Assembly: GCA_023053545.1 (NCBI GenBank)
Contig: JAKZAN010000001.1
Span: 5,910,565-5,974,564, forward strand
Length of the DNA stretch: 64,000 nt
DNA from: Lepidurus packardi
Lineage: Eukaryota > Arthropoda > Branchiopoda > Notostraca > Triopsidae
Direction: 5' to 3'
Shown: positions 1 through 12,349 of the stretch, one piece after another
Position numbering within the stretch: the stretch's first letter is position 1
Layout of the letters: the number at the start of each line of letters is the position of its first letter
Program-made: the position numbers and the translations under genes
Notes under the pieces: generated by a model
The model's database searches: none
The model's input: the letters and a program-made list of their open reading frames with translations, nothing else
What the model was told of the DNA's origin: nothing

Positions 1-1065
1 GGAGGGGGGAGTGACACGCTAAATCACTCAATCACTGAGTCACTCAACAGCGTCCCATCTAATCATCCTCATCTCAGTAGTACTAGTAACAATTCCAGCG
101 TGGATGTCATCGATGGGTCGAGTATTGGACCCAGGTATGGAAACAGATTTCCCAAAAGTCATAGTCACCACGACACACTCCTCCCGAGTCAAACCTACCC
201 GGACCATGTGGGCGTGGCAATGCGGTATGTGACGAGTTCTCAAGGTCATTCGGTGTCTCATTCGCATTTGCCCCAGTCGTACCCGGCACATGGATCGAAT
301 AGAAGAAGTACTAGTGTGAGCAAGATTGAAACTGTATTTGATGTCAATCAGGAAGTTGTGACGCACGTGACGACGGCTGGCAGCTTGAGCAACGTGAGTA
401 TGAAGAAAGGTCGAGACTGGTACGAAACGTCGTTAGATTCGCCGGCATTGCCCAATAAAAACGAGTCGTTCTCGCCTCGGTCGAGCGTGAATCGATCAAG
501 AAGCTCTTCAGTGAGCGAAAACAAGAGTACAACATCAACAGAACACAACAATAACGTTAGTGTGGACCACTCTGTTAGTGTGAGTCATACTGCTCATGCG
601 CAACCGGCGCGGGTCTCGCAGGAGAGCGAGAAAGATCATGATTCTTCGTTTGAAGCCAAAGAAATTCCGTTTGAAAACCCACAAAACTTTACCTTAATCT
701 CGGCGGGTACCTGGGTACCTTACCGCGAAGTAACTAAACCATTTGAAACGTCGGATATTTACAAATATTCGGCCCGGTTTAGAAAGCAGTCCCAGTCTAG
801 TTTGAAAGAGAATGATCTAGCGGAGAATTTGGGAACTTCTAAGGGAGTCTACCAGCCGCTGGCGCCACATGTAGCTATGGCCCCAGGGCAGCAACAACAT
901 TTACGTTACGCAAAACGTATTCCGTCTTCTTTAAGTGGCAGTTTTAGTAGTGAAGATACCGGTAATAGTAGTAGCTACAATAAAGCAGGAATGGCACACA
1001 CTCAAGACAAACATTGGTATGACATGGAAGAAAGGCCGAAGCCCAAACCTGCCACCTTAGTATGA
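1..1065 (+). CDS. C-terminal part of a Ser-rich scaffold protein (5' truncated)
   Basis: The frame is open from base 1 to the TAA at 1063-1065, so this is the 3' end of a gene that starts outside the window; about 354 residues are visible. The protein is rich in Ser, His and Asn and looks disordered. A conserved-looking island lies at about nt 688-795, with the core KPFETSDIYKYSARFRK, and a second patch, RDWYETSLDSP, lies near nt 412-442. The patches recall C-terminal tails of FERM scaffolds of the FRMD4 type, but that is memory-based and weak. The protein ends in ATLV, which fits a class I PDZ-binding C terminus. Coding status is well supported by length and composition; the family name is uncertain. 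Confidence 0.75.
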   Translation, partial: GGGSDTLNHSITESLNSVPSNHPHLSSTSNNSSVDVIDGSSIGPRYGNRFPKSHSHHDTLLPSQTYPDHVGVAMRYVTSSQGHSVSHSHLPQSYPAHGSNRRSTSVSKIETVFDVNQEVVTHVTTAGSLSNVSMKKGRDWYETSLDSPALPNKNESFSPRSSVNRSRSSSVSENKSTTSTEHNNNVSVDHSVSVSHTAHAQPARVSQESEKDHDSSFEAKEIPFENPQNFTLISAGTWVPYREVTKPFETSDIYKYSARFRKQSQSSLKENDLAENLGTSKGVYQPLAPHVAMAPGQQQHLRYAKRIPSSLSGSFSSEDTGNSSSYNKAGMAHTQDKHWYDMEERPKPKPATLV

Positions 1066-2264
1066 ATGTAAACAAATCCTAGAGAACGGTTATGTGCGGC
1101 GTAGGCATTATAGAAATGGGAGTAGGACAAAGAGCCGAAGCGAACAACTCCAATTTGTAAAGTGACCTGGACAACTTTCACACTTTTTTGAAAAAAAGAA
1201 AACCCTGGCCGTTCAAAACTAAACACAACTCTTGCCTTTGTTGTAAATAAGTGAAACTTGGTCTTGGGATTTGGATATTCTTGTTAATAAAAGATTCTCT
1301 TGATTCATAAGAATTCGAAAAGAAATTGTAAGGGGAGGATAATTTTTTACGTTATATCATTTTTTTACTTAAGATGTTTCGTTGGCAATGAGCGTTTTAT
1401 TTTTGTACAGTATTTGTCAACTATGATGTATAATTTTCCCTCAATAAAGAAAATGTCTTTATATTCGCGTTGGAATATTTACATTAAATTATTTGCGCTC
1501 ATTTTTATTTAGTGAAAGTTGAATTGTAACAATTTTCTAAAAATTTCGTTGTTTTTCTAAAGAAAATACTTACAAGTTTATTTTCTTAACAGTCAGACTA
1601 AATTACCTAAAATTTTAAACTTATTTGTAATAACAAATTATACCTTTACATAACCAGCGTTAATATCCTTAATACTCCTTGTTTAAAAAACAGAGAGTAA
1701 CAGTACAATTAAAGTTTATACTGAGAATTTGGTTTCATTTGAACTGGAAATCGTCTGAGACAAAGTCAGATAAAGTTGAACCATATCCGCGCCAATTCTC
1801 ACAGTTAAAGAATGCGGAATGAAAGACTAAAGGACATAAGACTGTAAAGCAGAAAGTCCCTTGTATACCCGTAATTCCCCTTTTATCAAACCAGATTAAA
1901 CCACGCCTTCCTCGTTTCCTGTGGCTTTATATCTCGGTCGCTGTGCTACGAAACAAGTCAGTTAAGTACTGACAACAGAAGCACAAGGAACAGTGTCTGG
2001 GGATTCTTTAGAACGTGACAAGTCTCACCAGAATAGTAATTTTTTTGCAAGAGACTTCGTTATTCCTCATGTAAGAACTACGTAAGCCTTAGCAAGAGAG
2101 CGACAAGGACAGGGAGACATCTTAGCGGGAGGCGGCATCGTGGGAGATTTGTTCGCAGCATTCCGAACATACATGTTTCTTTTTGTTTTATCATCACTAA
2201 AGCCTTAGAGTCAACGTGAACGGATAGTGAGGCCCTTTAACATTACAACTCGATCAGAAACAAC
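1066..2264. other. 3' UTR of the first gene and 5' region of the SKAP-like gene
   Basis: AT-rich sequence with no convincing reading frame. The first part should be the 3' UTR of the truncated gene. The last 250 nt before the ATG at 2265 probably hold the promoter and 5' UTR of the next gene. No clear TATA box was picked out. Confidence 0.5.
1286..1291 (+). terminator. Poly(A) signal AATAAA
   Basis: A canonical AATAAA lies about 220 nt after the stop of the truncated first gene, in AU-rich sequence. It probably ends that transcript. A further AATAAA near 1443 could be an alternative. Confidence 0.5.
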
Positions 2265-5200
2265 ATGAAGTGTCCGGAAAGTTGTGTAGAGGCTGTATTA
2301 TTAGGTGAGTCAATTTTTTTTTCTAATAAGTAATGATAGTACTCTGGGAATGCTCCTGGTTTTGTCCGGTTTCTTTAGGCAAATGCTCTAGGGTTTAAGA
2401 AAAAAGATCAAGAGAAAAAGAGAAAGGCAAGAGAAAAAAAAAATCATTCAATCACAGGTTGAACATTTCAAGCTTTCTCTATAGTTAAAGGTAAAGTTTG
2501 CGTGGCCTATATTCGTTGATGTAATCAACATCGAGACCGATTGTATTTACATGGAAGTCATTCTCAGTAGAAGATAAAGCGAAATGACAGTATATGTTTC
2601 CCCTCCTCCTTTGCAACGTAGTATAAAGCTTAAACAATAAACACGCAAGCGCACCTGCCGTAAGGTGAGGGGTACTTTTCCATGACAGTAGCAGAAAACT
2701 CATATGGGAAATTCCAGAATGATTCCGAATTAGTCACGTGTTATATTATTGACGGTGTTTGTTAAACAGTCATACATTTTGTTTTACGAATTCCCCAAGA
2801 ATAAACACATTAAACACGAGAGCACAATAAATGCATTAAACACATACACGAGAAGCTCTAAACTTGAATTAAAAATTTATTTAATTATTTTGTTTGAAAG
2901 ATTCATTTTGAAGTTATTAAAATTCTTTAAGCATTATAATTTTTTTTAAATTTACTACATGTGAATGAACCACATTTTTATTAATTATCTATATTTATAG
3001 AGTCGTGATGAAATCCCTTTTTGGTCTTGGATTTTTAGTCTTCGAGTATTCGTGAATTTCCTGCTTGACTTTCCCATGAAAATTTGCAGGCAGAAGGCCA
3101 AAGCACGTCTCATCTTTCGGTTCGTCGATGTCGGATATGCAAATGATTATAACCATTCGGGGTTTTGGATATTGTTCGACCTTCAACTCCATATATAACT
3201 TTAATGTTTCCGCCTTTCAGGCTTCGCTGTTTCATTTGCATATATTTGTCACGTAATTTATAAATATCATCTTCTCCAATAATCTAGCTTGTCAAGCTCG
3301 ATTCTATTTCCATTCGATTTTCGGTTCGATTTCTATTAACTGTTGGAAAAATCTTTCCTGTTTGTATTAATCCGTATCAAGGAGGAACGTTGAATGTCGT
3401 TTTTTGGAGGGAAGATGTCGAGGCCTTGATCGTTGATCTTTTGGGTTGCAGAGACAGAAAAAAGTGTGGTCACTGTGACTGTGAGAAAGCGCCAAAAGTA
3501 TGGAAAAGGTCAGGATTAAGTTACTACTATTTTGACGCCGTCCAGTTTGTACGGCCATTCAGATAGCCCGCATCCGGTATAGTTCTTTTATTAATTCTCT
3601 CACAGTCTGGAGATTTTGCAATTTGACTAGATCTTTAAAAAGAAGAAGCCATCAGACGTTTTGTTTACGACTCAAAAGCTACAACTAGTGTAAGAGGTTA
3701 AGCCAATCTGGGTGAATGTTGTTGACATCTGGTTACAGTCTTCATATAGGAGGGAACTTGGGGTTTGTGAGACATGGGAAATGTCTTCCCACAGTTTCCG
3801 TAGCACAAACACTCTTGCTAACAACGTTAAAACCAAACAAATTGATTCCCTTACTAGCCGCATGTACACACGAGTAGTATATTGTATATATACCGCTGAT
3901 TGGGCTCTTTAAAGAGGGAGTAAGGTTTCAAAATGAAAAAGTATTTGCTATAGTAGAGACAAAAATACATGTCTGGCTGAAACCCCTATGTCAATTATGC
4001 ATACTAACTGAGTAATTAATTATTTAGCGGCTTAAACCCCGCCCCTTTCCGCCAAATTTCAAATTTCCCTATACTTATAACACCTTGGGCAGAGAGCTAG
4101 CGCCTTTACCTATTAGCGCATTAAAAATCGGACCAAAATTGAATCGCTTTGGTCTCTTCAATAACATATTTTTTTTTTTATTTTGAAACCTTACTGCCCC
4201 TTCAAGACTTGACTTGGCGCATTACTCTTGTAAGAGTCATGCGTCAACTTGCGCATGAATGTTTCCATAAGATACCGGAAATGAACGACACTTCCCAACT
4301 TTTCTAACGGTATGGCTTCTCGCTTCTTTTGGAACTTCCAGATTATGTGAAAAGACTCCTTTTTCTTCAAGTGTCTCACTGAAGTTCTCGTCTGGGCAAT
4401 TAGAAGAATAGAAAAGGGATGCAGGAAACGAAAGGGAAGTGACGCTTCGACGCTTGACATGACGCCAACGCCTAAGAACTTCTTATGCTATTCGCCTTAT
4501 ATAGTAAAGCTTCCAAGCTCTTTTAATTTCTTGAGAAGAAAAAAAGGGCGAAAGGGAGGAAAATTGCAGTGGTTGCGTAACATTCTAGAATATCTTAAAA
4601 ACTATCATCCTTTGTTTATGCACTTCCATCAAGCCAGAAAAAAATATGAATCATATCTTCCAGAATTTTTCAGTTATTGCATTATTCCATTATTGGCATG
4701 TTTTCTATGAAGTACACTAATGCTTTTGCCTGAATGTCATAGATGTCATTGACTTCTTGGAAACGACGTTGTCAGCCGAGGCTTTGTCATCAACAGCATT
4801 GGAGCAGAAACTTAAGTTACTAAACAAAGTAACTTCCATGTGCGGAAGAAGTACGAAGACATCCCAGGAGAGTGGTGTAGGGCTGGAATGTTACATCGAC
4901 ATGTCATCTGACCCTGCCTTAACATCATTTTTTGGCTCCAAAACAAACAACCCCATAGGTAAATCTTCGAATATATTCAAGAGGGGAATTTTTTGGATTG
5001 TTACTGTGATAAACTTATTCCTTTCCTTATCAATGAAATCGTGTTTTTTTACACATTTACAGGGTCTGAGCCTAAGTCCCCGGTTACCGTATCGGATGAC
5101 ATGTACGAACCTTTTGAGGATCCACAAACGCCCAAGGAATCCAATGTCTTTTCGAACACCGGCAAATCCTATAATACTACCCCTGAAAATCAGCCGGACG

Positions 5201-7444
5201 AAGTATGTTATTCGAATACCAACCTTGCCGAGGACAACGTATCCTTACACAGCGCCGTCAGTGAAATCAGCGTGCTCACCACCACCGAGGCTTCCAGCGA
5301 AATCACAATTTCCATGACAGCCCAAGAAGCTTTATTGAAGAACCTTGTTTCAGGTTCTTTGAAGCGCCGAAGTGGAGTTAAGCTGGTGTCTGTTTGGAGA
5401 AGACACTTTGCAGTTTTGATTCCCAATTACTTAGTGCTCTATGCTAACGACAATGACCCTAAACCCAAGTTGGTCATTAGTTTAGATGGCTATGAAGTGC
5501 GCACCTCTTCCAAAGTTGGTTTGGACACCAAGCGGCTGCGACTTCACCCATTCCATTTAGTCGGACCAGGAAAACTTACCCATGAAGTAAATGAATGTTT
5601 ATTGCACTGAATTTCCTTTTGATATCGCATAATATTCCTTTTTATTCCTTTTTTAAGATATTTCAATTTTTTTTTCATTTTTTTAAAGTTTTTACATTTT
5701 TTAAAATTGATTTACTCCCTCCATAACTAGAGCAAGTTTGCCATTGTAATGTAAGACTTTAAACTTGTTTTCTGTGGGGTTTATATTGTTCTAGTTTGCT
5801 GCAAAAACTAAAGATGATGTGAACCAATGGCTGACTGCCTTACAGACGGCCATAGAATGCTTCGCCAAACCAGAAAATCCTACCTATGACGTGCCAAGTG
5901 ATTGCGTCGCCGTCAACCATAACATGGTTATAGAAGTGGTACAAGTGCATACAGAGCTAGCAGAGCCTCTAATTCTAAGGAATCCAGACCATCAATCCAT
6001 GCGTGCTCGACGTCTACCTTCATTACCTGGCGAAGAAAATTATGATGACGTAGGCCCGCCTATTCCTGTGAATCAAACAAATGAGCCGAGTTTCAGCGTC
6101 CATATCCGCAACGACGAAAAGACTTATGAGTATATCAACCCGAGTCCGATCCCATTTGATTATGAATCCGAAGAAGACGAAGGCAAAGACATGGAAGAAG
6201 ATATCTACAACTCTATCATAGACGACAACAGAAATCATGCTTGTATAACTTTTTCACAGAGCTCGTTAAGAGTGACTCCGTGCAAATCCACAGAAAAGAT
6301 CCAGCCCCGTCATATAAGAAGTCGTTCGGACGGCTTGTCAGATAGTTCCATGTCCTTACGGTCAGATGGACCTCGCTCGGAGTCGGTCCGGCACTCGACG
6401 AGCTCGGAATCCAACCGTCAGTCCAATCATTCAGTCGAGTCTGTGACGTACGATACGCCGATTCACGCGTTGAAACCCAGTGCGGCGCGGCGCGTATGGC
6501 TGAACCGCGAAATGAACCAAAACGTACCCGCCACCTATGATGTACCCTCTTGTAACCGTCCGTTAACTGGAATTGTTAATGTTGTTGCTCCAGACCTGTA
6601 TGATGACGTGCCTAATCCCAAGCCCTTTACGAGTTCGCCTGAAAAAACAGTACCAGCGACATGTGTTGTAAGGAACACGCCTGCCAGAACAAATGTAAAC
6701 AAAATAGCCACTTTTATGCAGCGTAAATCCGCTACGGATGATATCAAAACAGACAAACCCGCAGTCAAGGACATCACATGGAGTAAAACATGGGGCAAGT
6801 CCATGGGCAAGAGTTTTGCTGCTAAATTGCGAAACGAACCGAAATTAATCACCTCAGCAGGTCCCGTAGTCATGCAAGCGCTAGACAGATTGAAACAATG
6901 TAGTAGCAACAATAACTTGGTAGCGCCGGATGTACCAGAAAAAGGGCTACCAAACGAAGCTGCGAATCAGAACGCAACACCAAGGAAAGGACCTCCGCGC
7001 CCACCGGGACCTTTCCTAACCAAAAGTCAGCAAGCTTTAACGTCAAATTCGTCGAGCAAAGTTTCATTGTCTATTGCAAATGTCAAGTCATCATCTGAGA
7101 TGATTCATTGTGACAAAGTCTACGAAGAAATTGAACCTGCACCTGCCAAAACTGTGGTAACTATAACGAACACGACGAATGGTAGCAGAAGTAATGGAAA
7201 AGAGGAAATGCCAGGAAACGACGGCTGGAAGACGAGGTGGGCGTACGTGGCCCAGAATCCATTCGAAATTAGCGTACATGCGGGAGAGCGGGTCTTGGTT
7301 ATAAACAAAGGGCAGATCTTATGGCAAGTTCGGGCGAGAGGCAAGGAAGGTTTGATTCCCAAAGAGTACTTAATTAGCTGCACACCGGCCTCACCCAATC
7401 TAACTTTGACGTTGACTGATGATTTCTCTAATGTTGATGTATAA
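2265..7444 (+). CDS. SKAP-like adaptor: helical N-terminus, PH domain, long Tyr-motif region, SH3
   Basis: Exons 2265-2304, 4743-4958, 5063-5586 and 5795-7444 join in phase to give 809 residues. All junctions are GT-AG. The N-terminus (about 1-45) matches the helical dimerisation segment of SKAP1/2 in pattern. A PH domain runs at about 181-281, crosses the 5587-5794 intron, and keeps its invariant C-terminal Trp in VNQWLTAL. An SH3 domain lies at about 735-795 and ends GLIPKEYL. SKAP proteins link Src-family kinases and ADAP-type partners to membranes and actin. Mammalian SKAPs have about 360 residues; the excess here is a 450-residue disordered linker with YDVP, YDDV, YDTP and YEEI motifs. 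The first exon was chosen because it supplies the only ATG with matching phase and completes the helix. Intron 1 is 2.4 kb. Confidence 0.82.
2305..4742 (+). other. Intron 1 of the SKAP-like gene
   Basis: A 2.44-kb intron starting GTGAGT and ending TCATAG. It is AT-rich and no gene is recognised in it. The reading frames inside it are short and lack domain signal. A GC-box-like CCCCGCCCC stretch lies near 4036-4044. Confidence 0.65.
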
Positions 7445-7736
7445 ATTATTGTCAAAATGTATCCTATTTAATGAGTGATCTCACGAAAATATGTATGCTC
7501 TTTTCACAGTTTATCTATTAATATCATGTTCTTTATTATATTGAAGAGTTTTCAAACGTCGTACTGTACGTAAAGTTTAGGGAACGTGGTTGTTAATTCA
7601 TAATTCGTACGTCAGGTTGTTTTTCTACCTAGCCAACAGAGGCGCTTTTGAACTGAGCCACAGAACTGGTATAAAATAAAGTAAACAGGTTGAGGAGGAC
7701 ATTGTGCATGTGCTTTTGGAAGATCATGTATAGTAA

Positions 7737-10543
7737 ATGCTGACCATGACGAATATTAATAAAGAGAAAGAAATAAAATTTTGTGGAATCATCAACGAGA
7801 TTCCTGGCATTTCTGTAGACTACTTTGGTGTTGAAGCACACGCATATTTCCTTTCTCATTGCCACACTGGTAAATTTTTCTTTTTATTTATTGTTTGTGA
7901 CAATATGAAAATGAATATATTATTTTTAGTTACTGTGCTTCTTTTTCGTTCTTTCAATGATAGACACTAGGATAATCAAGCAAAAGATTCATTGTTGAGT
8001 GATCAAAAATAGTCCAAACGCAGCAAATTCCAAATTAAAGGACAAAAGATTCATTATTGTCAAGTTGACATGATCAAAAAGTGTCAAACGCAGCAAATAA
8101 AAGACGTTGTAGCTTTCGATTGGCTTTAAAATATACTGTTGCTTTATTTACAGACCATATGGTGGGACTCTGGCCCATGCATTTCAATAAAGAGAAAATA
8201 AATTGCAACCTTATCCAAGAACACATCGAAAAGTCGTCAGAATTCATTCCCATCTGCTGCTCGGAAATCTCAGCTAACTTCTTGAGGAATGAGGAAAAGT
8301 TTACTTTCCAGAATAACCTTAAAATTTTGCCCATAAATCATCCAACACTTATCTGGGTCTCTGATGTTCATTTACCTGGACAAGTTCTGGAATTCCTCGT
8401 GACGTTAATTCCTACTGGACACTGTCCAGGAGCTGTGATGTAAGTCCATATCGTCGTGATAATACACTAATTACATTTTACAAGAATCTTGATACGGATT
8501 AGTACTTAAACATTACTTATTAGGTTCCTATTTGAGGGCTCGTTTGGCAACGTGTTGTATACTGGGGATTTCCGAATAGCAGTGGAAGATACTGCCAAGT
8601 TTCAGTGCCTTAAAACCAAACTTGGACCTAAACCACTTGCCAATTTATACCTTGACACCACATTCTGCAGTCCATTAGCCCAGAAATTTCCTTCTAGGGA
8701 CGAAGCTGTACAAGAAATTATACGACTGGCTCAAGAGTGGCTGACTATTAACCCCGACCATCATGTTTACATTAACACAGCGGCACAGTACGGATCCGAG
8801 TTCTTATTTGGCGAAATTGCTGGGAAGCTGAAATGCAAAGTACATGTCACTGAAGACAAGTACCACAAATATTTCTGTGTAGATGGACTTCGAACTGGAG
8901 TTACACTGGATGGCAAAGCCACTAGGATTCACAATTGCGTGAACAGAAGAGTAAAGTAACCTCCTGAAATTATATTCTAAAAATAATTCATTTTATTTTA
9001 GTTACTTTATTATTTCGTAAATAAGAGAAAACTTCTTGGAAGAAACGAATGATGGGTTATTTTTTAAATTGACTTTTTATCTCTCTTTTTAAAAAGGTAT
9101 ATGGTGAAAGAGGATTGACATTCTTGTCATGCCAAGAGAAAAATGTACCCGTACGATCTATAACTGCCACTACACAAGCTCACCTCAGAGCACAGGAGAA
9201 GGTTTGGGACATTTGGATTATTTTTTAAAACCTTTTCTTATACATGTCTTGATTAATAGGAAATCTCATACAGTGTTGGCGTAAACAAATATCAAGTCCT
9301 GTACTCGATGCACGCTTCTTTGGAAGAGATCCAAGACATGGTGAACTACCTGAAACCTGATAAAGTTACGCCTATAACAGCGTTAGACAATATTTCCCTA
9401 GCAGACATCGAAAGGTTGTTAAAATGTCCTGTGCAAATACCCAAAACACTCCCGGGTCACGAAAAGGGGAAAGCTGCTCTCGAAATTTCATCCAGCTCCT
9501 CAGAATCTGACGAAGAAACGCAAATCAGTAATAATTCCAAACGTCTTAAGATGTCCCGTCATCTAAGCTTGTTCGATGTATCTCCTTCGTTGGATTTTCT
9601 CAACAATTTCAAGCTTTCTCACCATAGCACCTGCAGAAGTCTTTATTCAAGTGGAGAAACCAAGACTTTAGCAACCCAAACAGTAGCGACTTTTATTTCG
9701 CCCCGAGTAATCCCAGAAACTATCGACGAAAACCATACAAACTCGGATTTTAGCCAGAAGATTGATTTTGTACCTTCTACTGGGCAGTTAAGCAGTCGAA
9801 CTCGTGAAATCGTGTCTTTAGAAGCCATAACAAGCGATATAGTTCATCGGAAGGCTAATGACTCAATCTCGTCCCAAGTAGACCTAAATTTTTTTCATAT
9901 TCTTGCTAGAAATAGAAATTGGTCTTCAACTCAAACTGAGATTGCCCGTCATGTGACTATTGTACCCGAAATTCAAGATATTGAACATTTGAGAGGCGGC
10001 AAACCAACCGAAGGTCCGACTGAGGGTTCCAGTAATGTTACTATTGTACTTGAAACTCAGGAAATCGAGTCAGAAGTACAGGGAAAGTCGGAAGCATTGG
10101 AACGAACAGTTCCGAATGTACTGCTAATTCCCGAAACAGAGGAAGTTGGCTTAGAGGGAAAAATATCTACGCAGCAATCCGAAGATTCAGACTTGACTGT
10201 ATGTCCAAGTAGCCAAGAGTCGTTGGAAAATGAAAATCGTTCAAAATCAAGTTACCAAAGTCCAGACAGAATTAAAGAAAAACAATCAAGGGATAACGAT
10301 TCTTTGAATGATAGTTACCTCGCGCCTAGCCAATCAATTTTACATCCTATTATCTGTGATACATATCTGACACGTCCTCGGACTAGAAGTAACGAATCAG
10401 ATGACACTGATTCCGACGCCACCTATTGGGTAGGAGAGAAGAATTCCCAACCGTCACCCAAAAATGATAGCGACGTCCAAATTATTGACACTTACTCGAA
10501 TATAGGTATACCAGTTATTGACTTGACTTCAAATGACGACTAA
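7737..10543 (+). CDS. DCLRE1C: Artemis-type nuclease (metallo-beta-lactamase/beta-CASP)
   Basis: Exons 7737-7869, 8154-8439, 8524-8950, 9097-9201 and 9260-10543 join in phase to give 744 residues. The metal-binding HxHxDH motif (LSHCHTDHM) is split by intron 1. Motif 3 is GHCPG (about residue 133), motif 4 is YTGDFR (about 153), the beta-CASP motif A is LYLDTTFC, and RIHNC supplies the motif B His. This order matches vertebrate Artemis, the SNM1-family nuclease that opens hairpins and trims ends in non-homologous end joining in the nucleus. The catalytic half is about 330 residues. The C-terminal 400 residues are acidic, Ser-rich and poorly conserved, and end in VIDLTSNDD. A second ATG at 7746 is equally usable. 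The gene converges on syntaxin-17. Confidence 0.88.
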
Positions 10544-11013
10544 TTGTTTAACCTTATTATTGAAAGATTTAGTCAATTTTTGATTATTTAAGTCTTTCGT
10601 AAATTTGACCATATTTTCGAGTATATATTAAAATATTAATATTTCCTTTTCTTATTAAAGTGTGCGAAGTGATCTATTATCTTTCATTGTAAGTATCTTG
10701 AAATAAACATGTTGCAAATCTAAACAATGAGAAAATAAGATTAAAATAAATCGGCATTTACAGACTTCACATCACGAATAAGAAGAAAATGCACAATTAT
10801 CTTTTATTGCAATAAATGTTCTATACATTTCTTAATTTTATGCAAGTGATTCAGTATTTTACGCAAAGAAACAAGCAACTCTGTTGCGTTACTTTTTTTT
10901 TGTGGGGAGAGGCAAATTGCACCCTAATGATTAGGTTGTCACATGCTGAGAAACCATTGCCTTAAAAGCAAAGTTTTCTGTATAATCTTTGCGGTAAAAC
11001 ACTAGTTGTCCAC
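10544..11013. other. Convergent 3' UTRs of Artemis and syntaxin-17
   Basis: AT-rich tail-to-tail spacer of 470 nt between two convergent stop codons. It holds poly(A) signals on both strands and no coding signal. Confidence 0.6.
10702..10707 (+). terminator. Poly(A) signal AATAAA for the Artemis gene
   Basis: AATAAA lies about 160 nt after the Artemis stop codon. The opposite-strand syntaxin-17 transcript probably ends near 10.80 kb (TTTATT at 10803-10808), so the two 3' ends nearly meet. Confidence 0.5.
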
Positions 11014-12088
11014 TCACGTAACCTTTTCCTTATCTTCTAAAGGTACTGGCGTACTGGGCAAATCCGTTTTTTTCTTTTTTAAAAAATGTCCACTAGCAAA
11101 ACCTATTTAAAAAATAAATACATAAAGTAACGCAAAAGTGAATAATAAGACTAAAAGTGTACCTAAAATTCCTCCACCTAGAGCTGCAATACCGCCTACT
11201 TTGACTCCAGCTAGTAAACCCAAAGGGCCTCCCACGCAACCGCCAATCATAGCTCCTCCCAACGGGTAAAACACTCCTTTATACTTTTCAGCTTTAGCAA
11301 GCCATTGCCGACCAGCAGCTACGTCAATATTGGCATTCTCCACATGGGTTTCAACTGCAGCCACCAAGGGCTTCTGTGTCTATAATAAAATACACATAAA
11401 AATAAAGTAAAGAAAAATAACGCAAATCTTACTTCAACCATTGATGCAAAATTACTCATGAGATCACGCAAGTCTTCAATTTCCTGGTGCAAGTTCTCCA
11501 CAGTTTCCAACGTTCCAATCCTTTCTTCCAGTTCAACTTCTTCTGCGGAAAACGCCTCTGCAAAAGCATGTGTCTGAACTTGACATTCATCCCCGAGCGG
11601 GTTGCTTAAACCATATTCCGGTGAAGTAGGGGACTTCTGAACCGGAAGATCTTGATTCTTACTATGAAAATCTAGACAAACTCTACTTAAAGGTCCTTCT
11701 GAAAATTTGAAAGGTATACCCAGGAATTCTTCGAGGACTTGTATAGCTTTATCTCTGTAAGGCTTTAGTTTGATCGTAAACTCGGAAGCTTCCGCCGGGC
11801 TTAAGGCAGATTTGACTTTTTCCATCTCTTCTACTGCAAGTTTCAGCTGGTAAGCACTCCGCTCTGCATTGCTAAGCTCCAGTCTTAGCTTCTGGAAATC
11901 CTTTGCGGTTCTAAACTAGTAACCATAAATCTAAGTAAGTATATAAAACTCCTTTTCTTTTATTATGTTTTAAAACTTACTTTTGTTATATTCGCCTTAT
12001 GCTTCGCCAGTAGGTCCAAGTATAATGGCAGGGCTATTTTACTAAACTTGTCTAAAGGCAAGTGGTACCGTTTTGAATGAGTACTCAT
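11014..12088 (-). CDS. STX17: Syntaxin-17 (Qa-SNARE of autophagosome-lysosome fusion)
   Basis: In transcript order the exons are 12088-11981, 11915-11433, 11379-11163 and 11102-11014, giving 298 residues (the human protein has 302). Introns are 53-65 nt. The protein has an N-terminal helical region, a SNARE segment at about 160-220 and a glycine-rich double membrane hairpin (GAMIGGCVGGPLGLLAG and GGIAALGGGILG). The charged tail FASGHFLKKKKTDLP resembles the human C terminus. The glycine-zipper hairpin is diagnostic of syntaxin-17, which pairs with SNAP29 and VAMP8/VAMP7 on closed autophagosomes. Reading on past 11163 would give a hydrophobic tail instead; the spliced fourth exon fits the family better. 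Confidence 0.9.
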
Positions 12089-12349
12089 GCTAATTGCTCA
12101 TATACGACCAATTCACGACGCATACACATTTTCCGCAGCTTCTTCTTTGCGTTGTTAAAGACGACAGGCGAAGTGGCATCGCATCGTCGTCTGATCCATT
12201 CACGATAGGTGTCGCTGTCTATTCAACTTCGGTTGACTTTGGTCCGAACACAAATTTACACTTTTATATTGGGATGGGCGTGCTTAGGAAGTGCGTGTTA
12301 AAGAAAGGTGATAGTATTTAGACCTTCACCGAACATTTAATTAATATCG
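12089..12349. other. Promoter-side spacer upstream of syntaxin-17
   Basis: Short spacer between the syntaxin-17 start and the retrotransposon remnant. It probably carries the syntaxin-17 promoter. No clear core element was recognised. Confidence 0.4.

Noticed and set aside
11107..11379. Syntaxin-17 ending in a hydrophobic tail by reading through at 11163
   Set aside because: Splicing at 11162 to an exon at 11102-11014 gives a charged LKKKKTDLP tail like the known family, with matching phase and total length.
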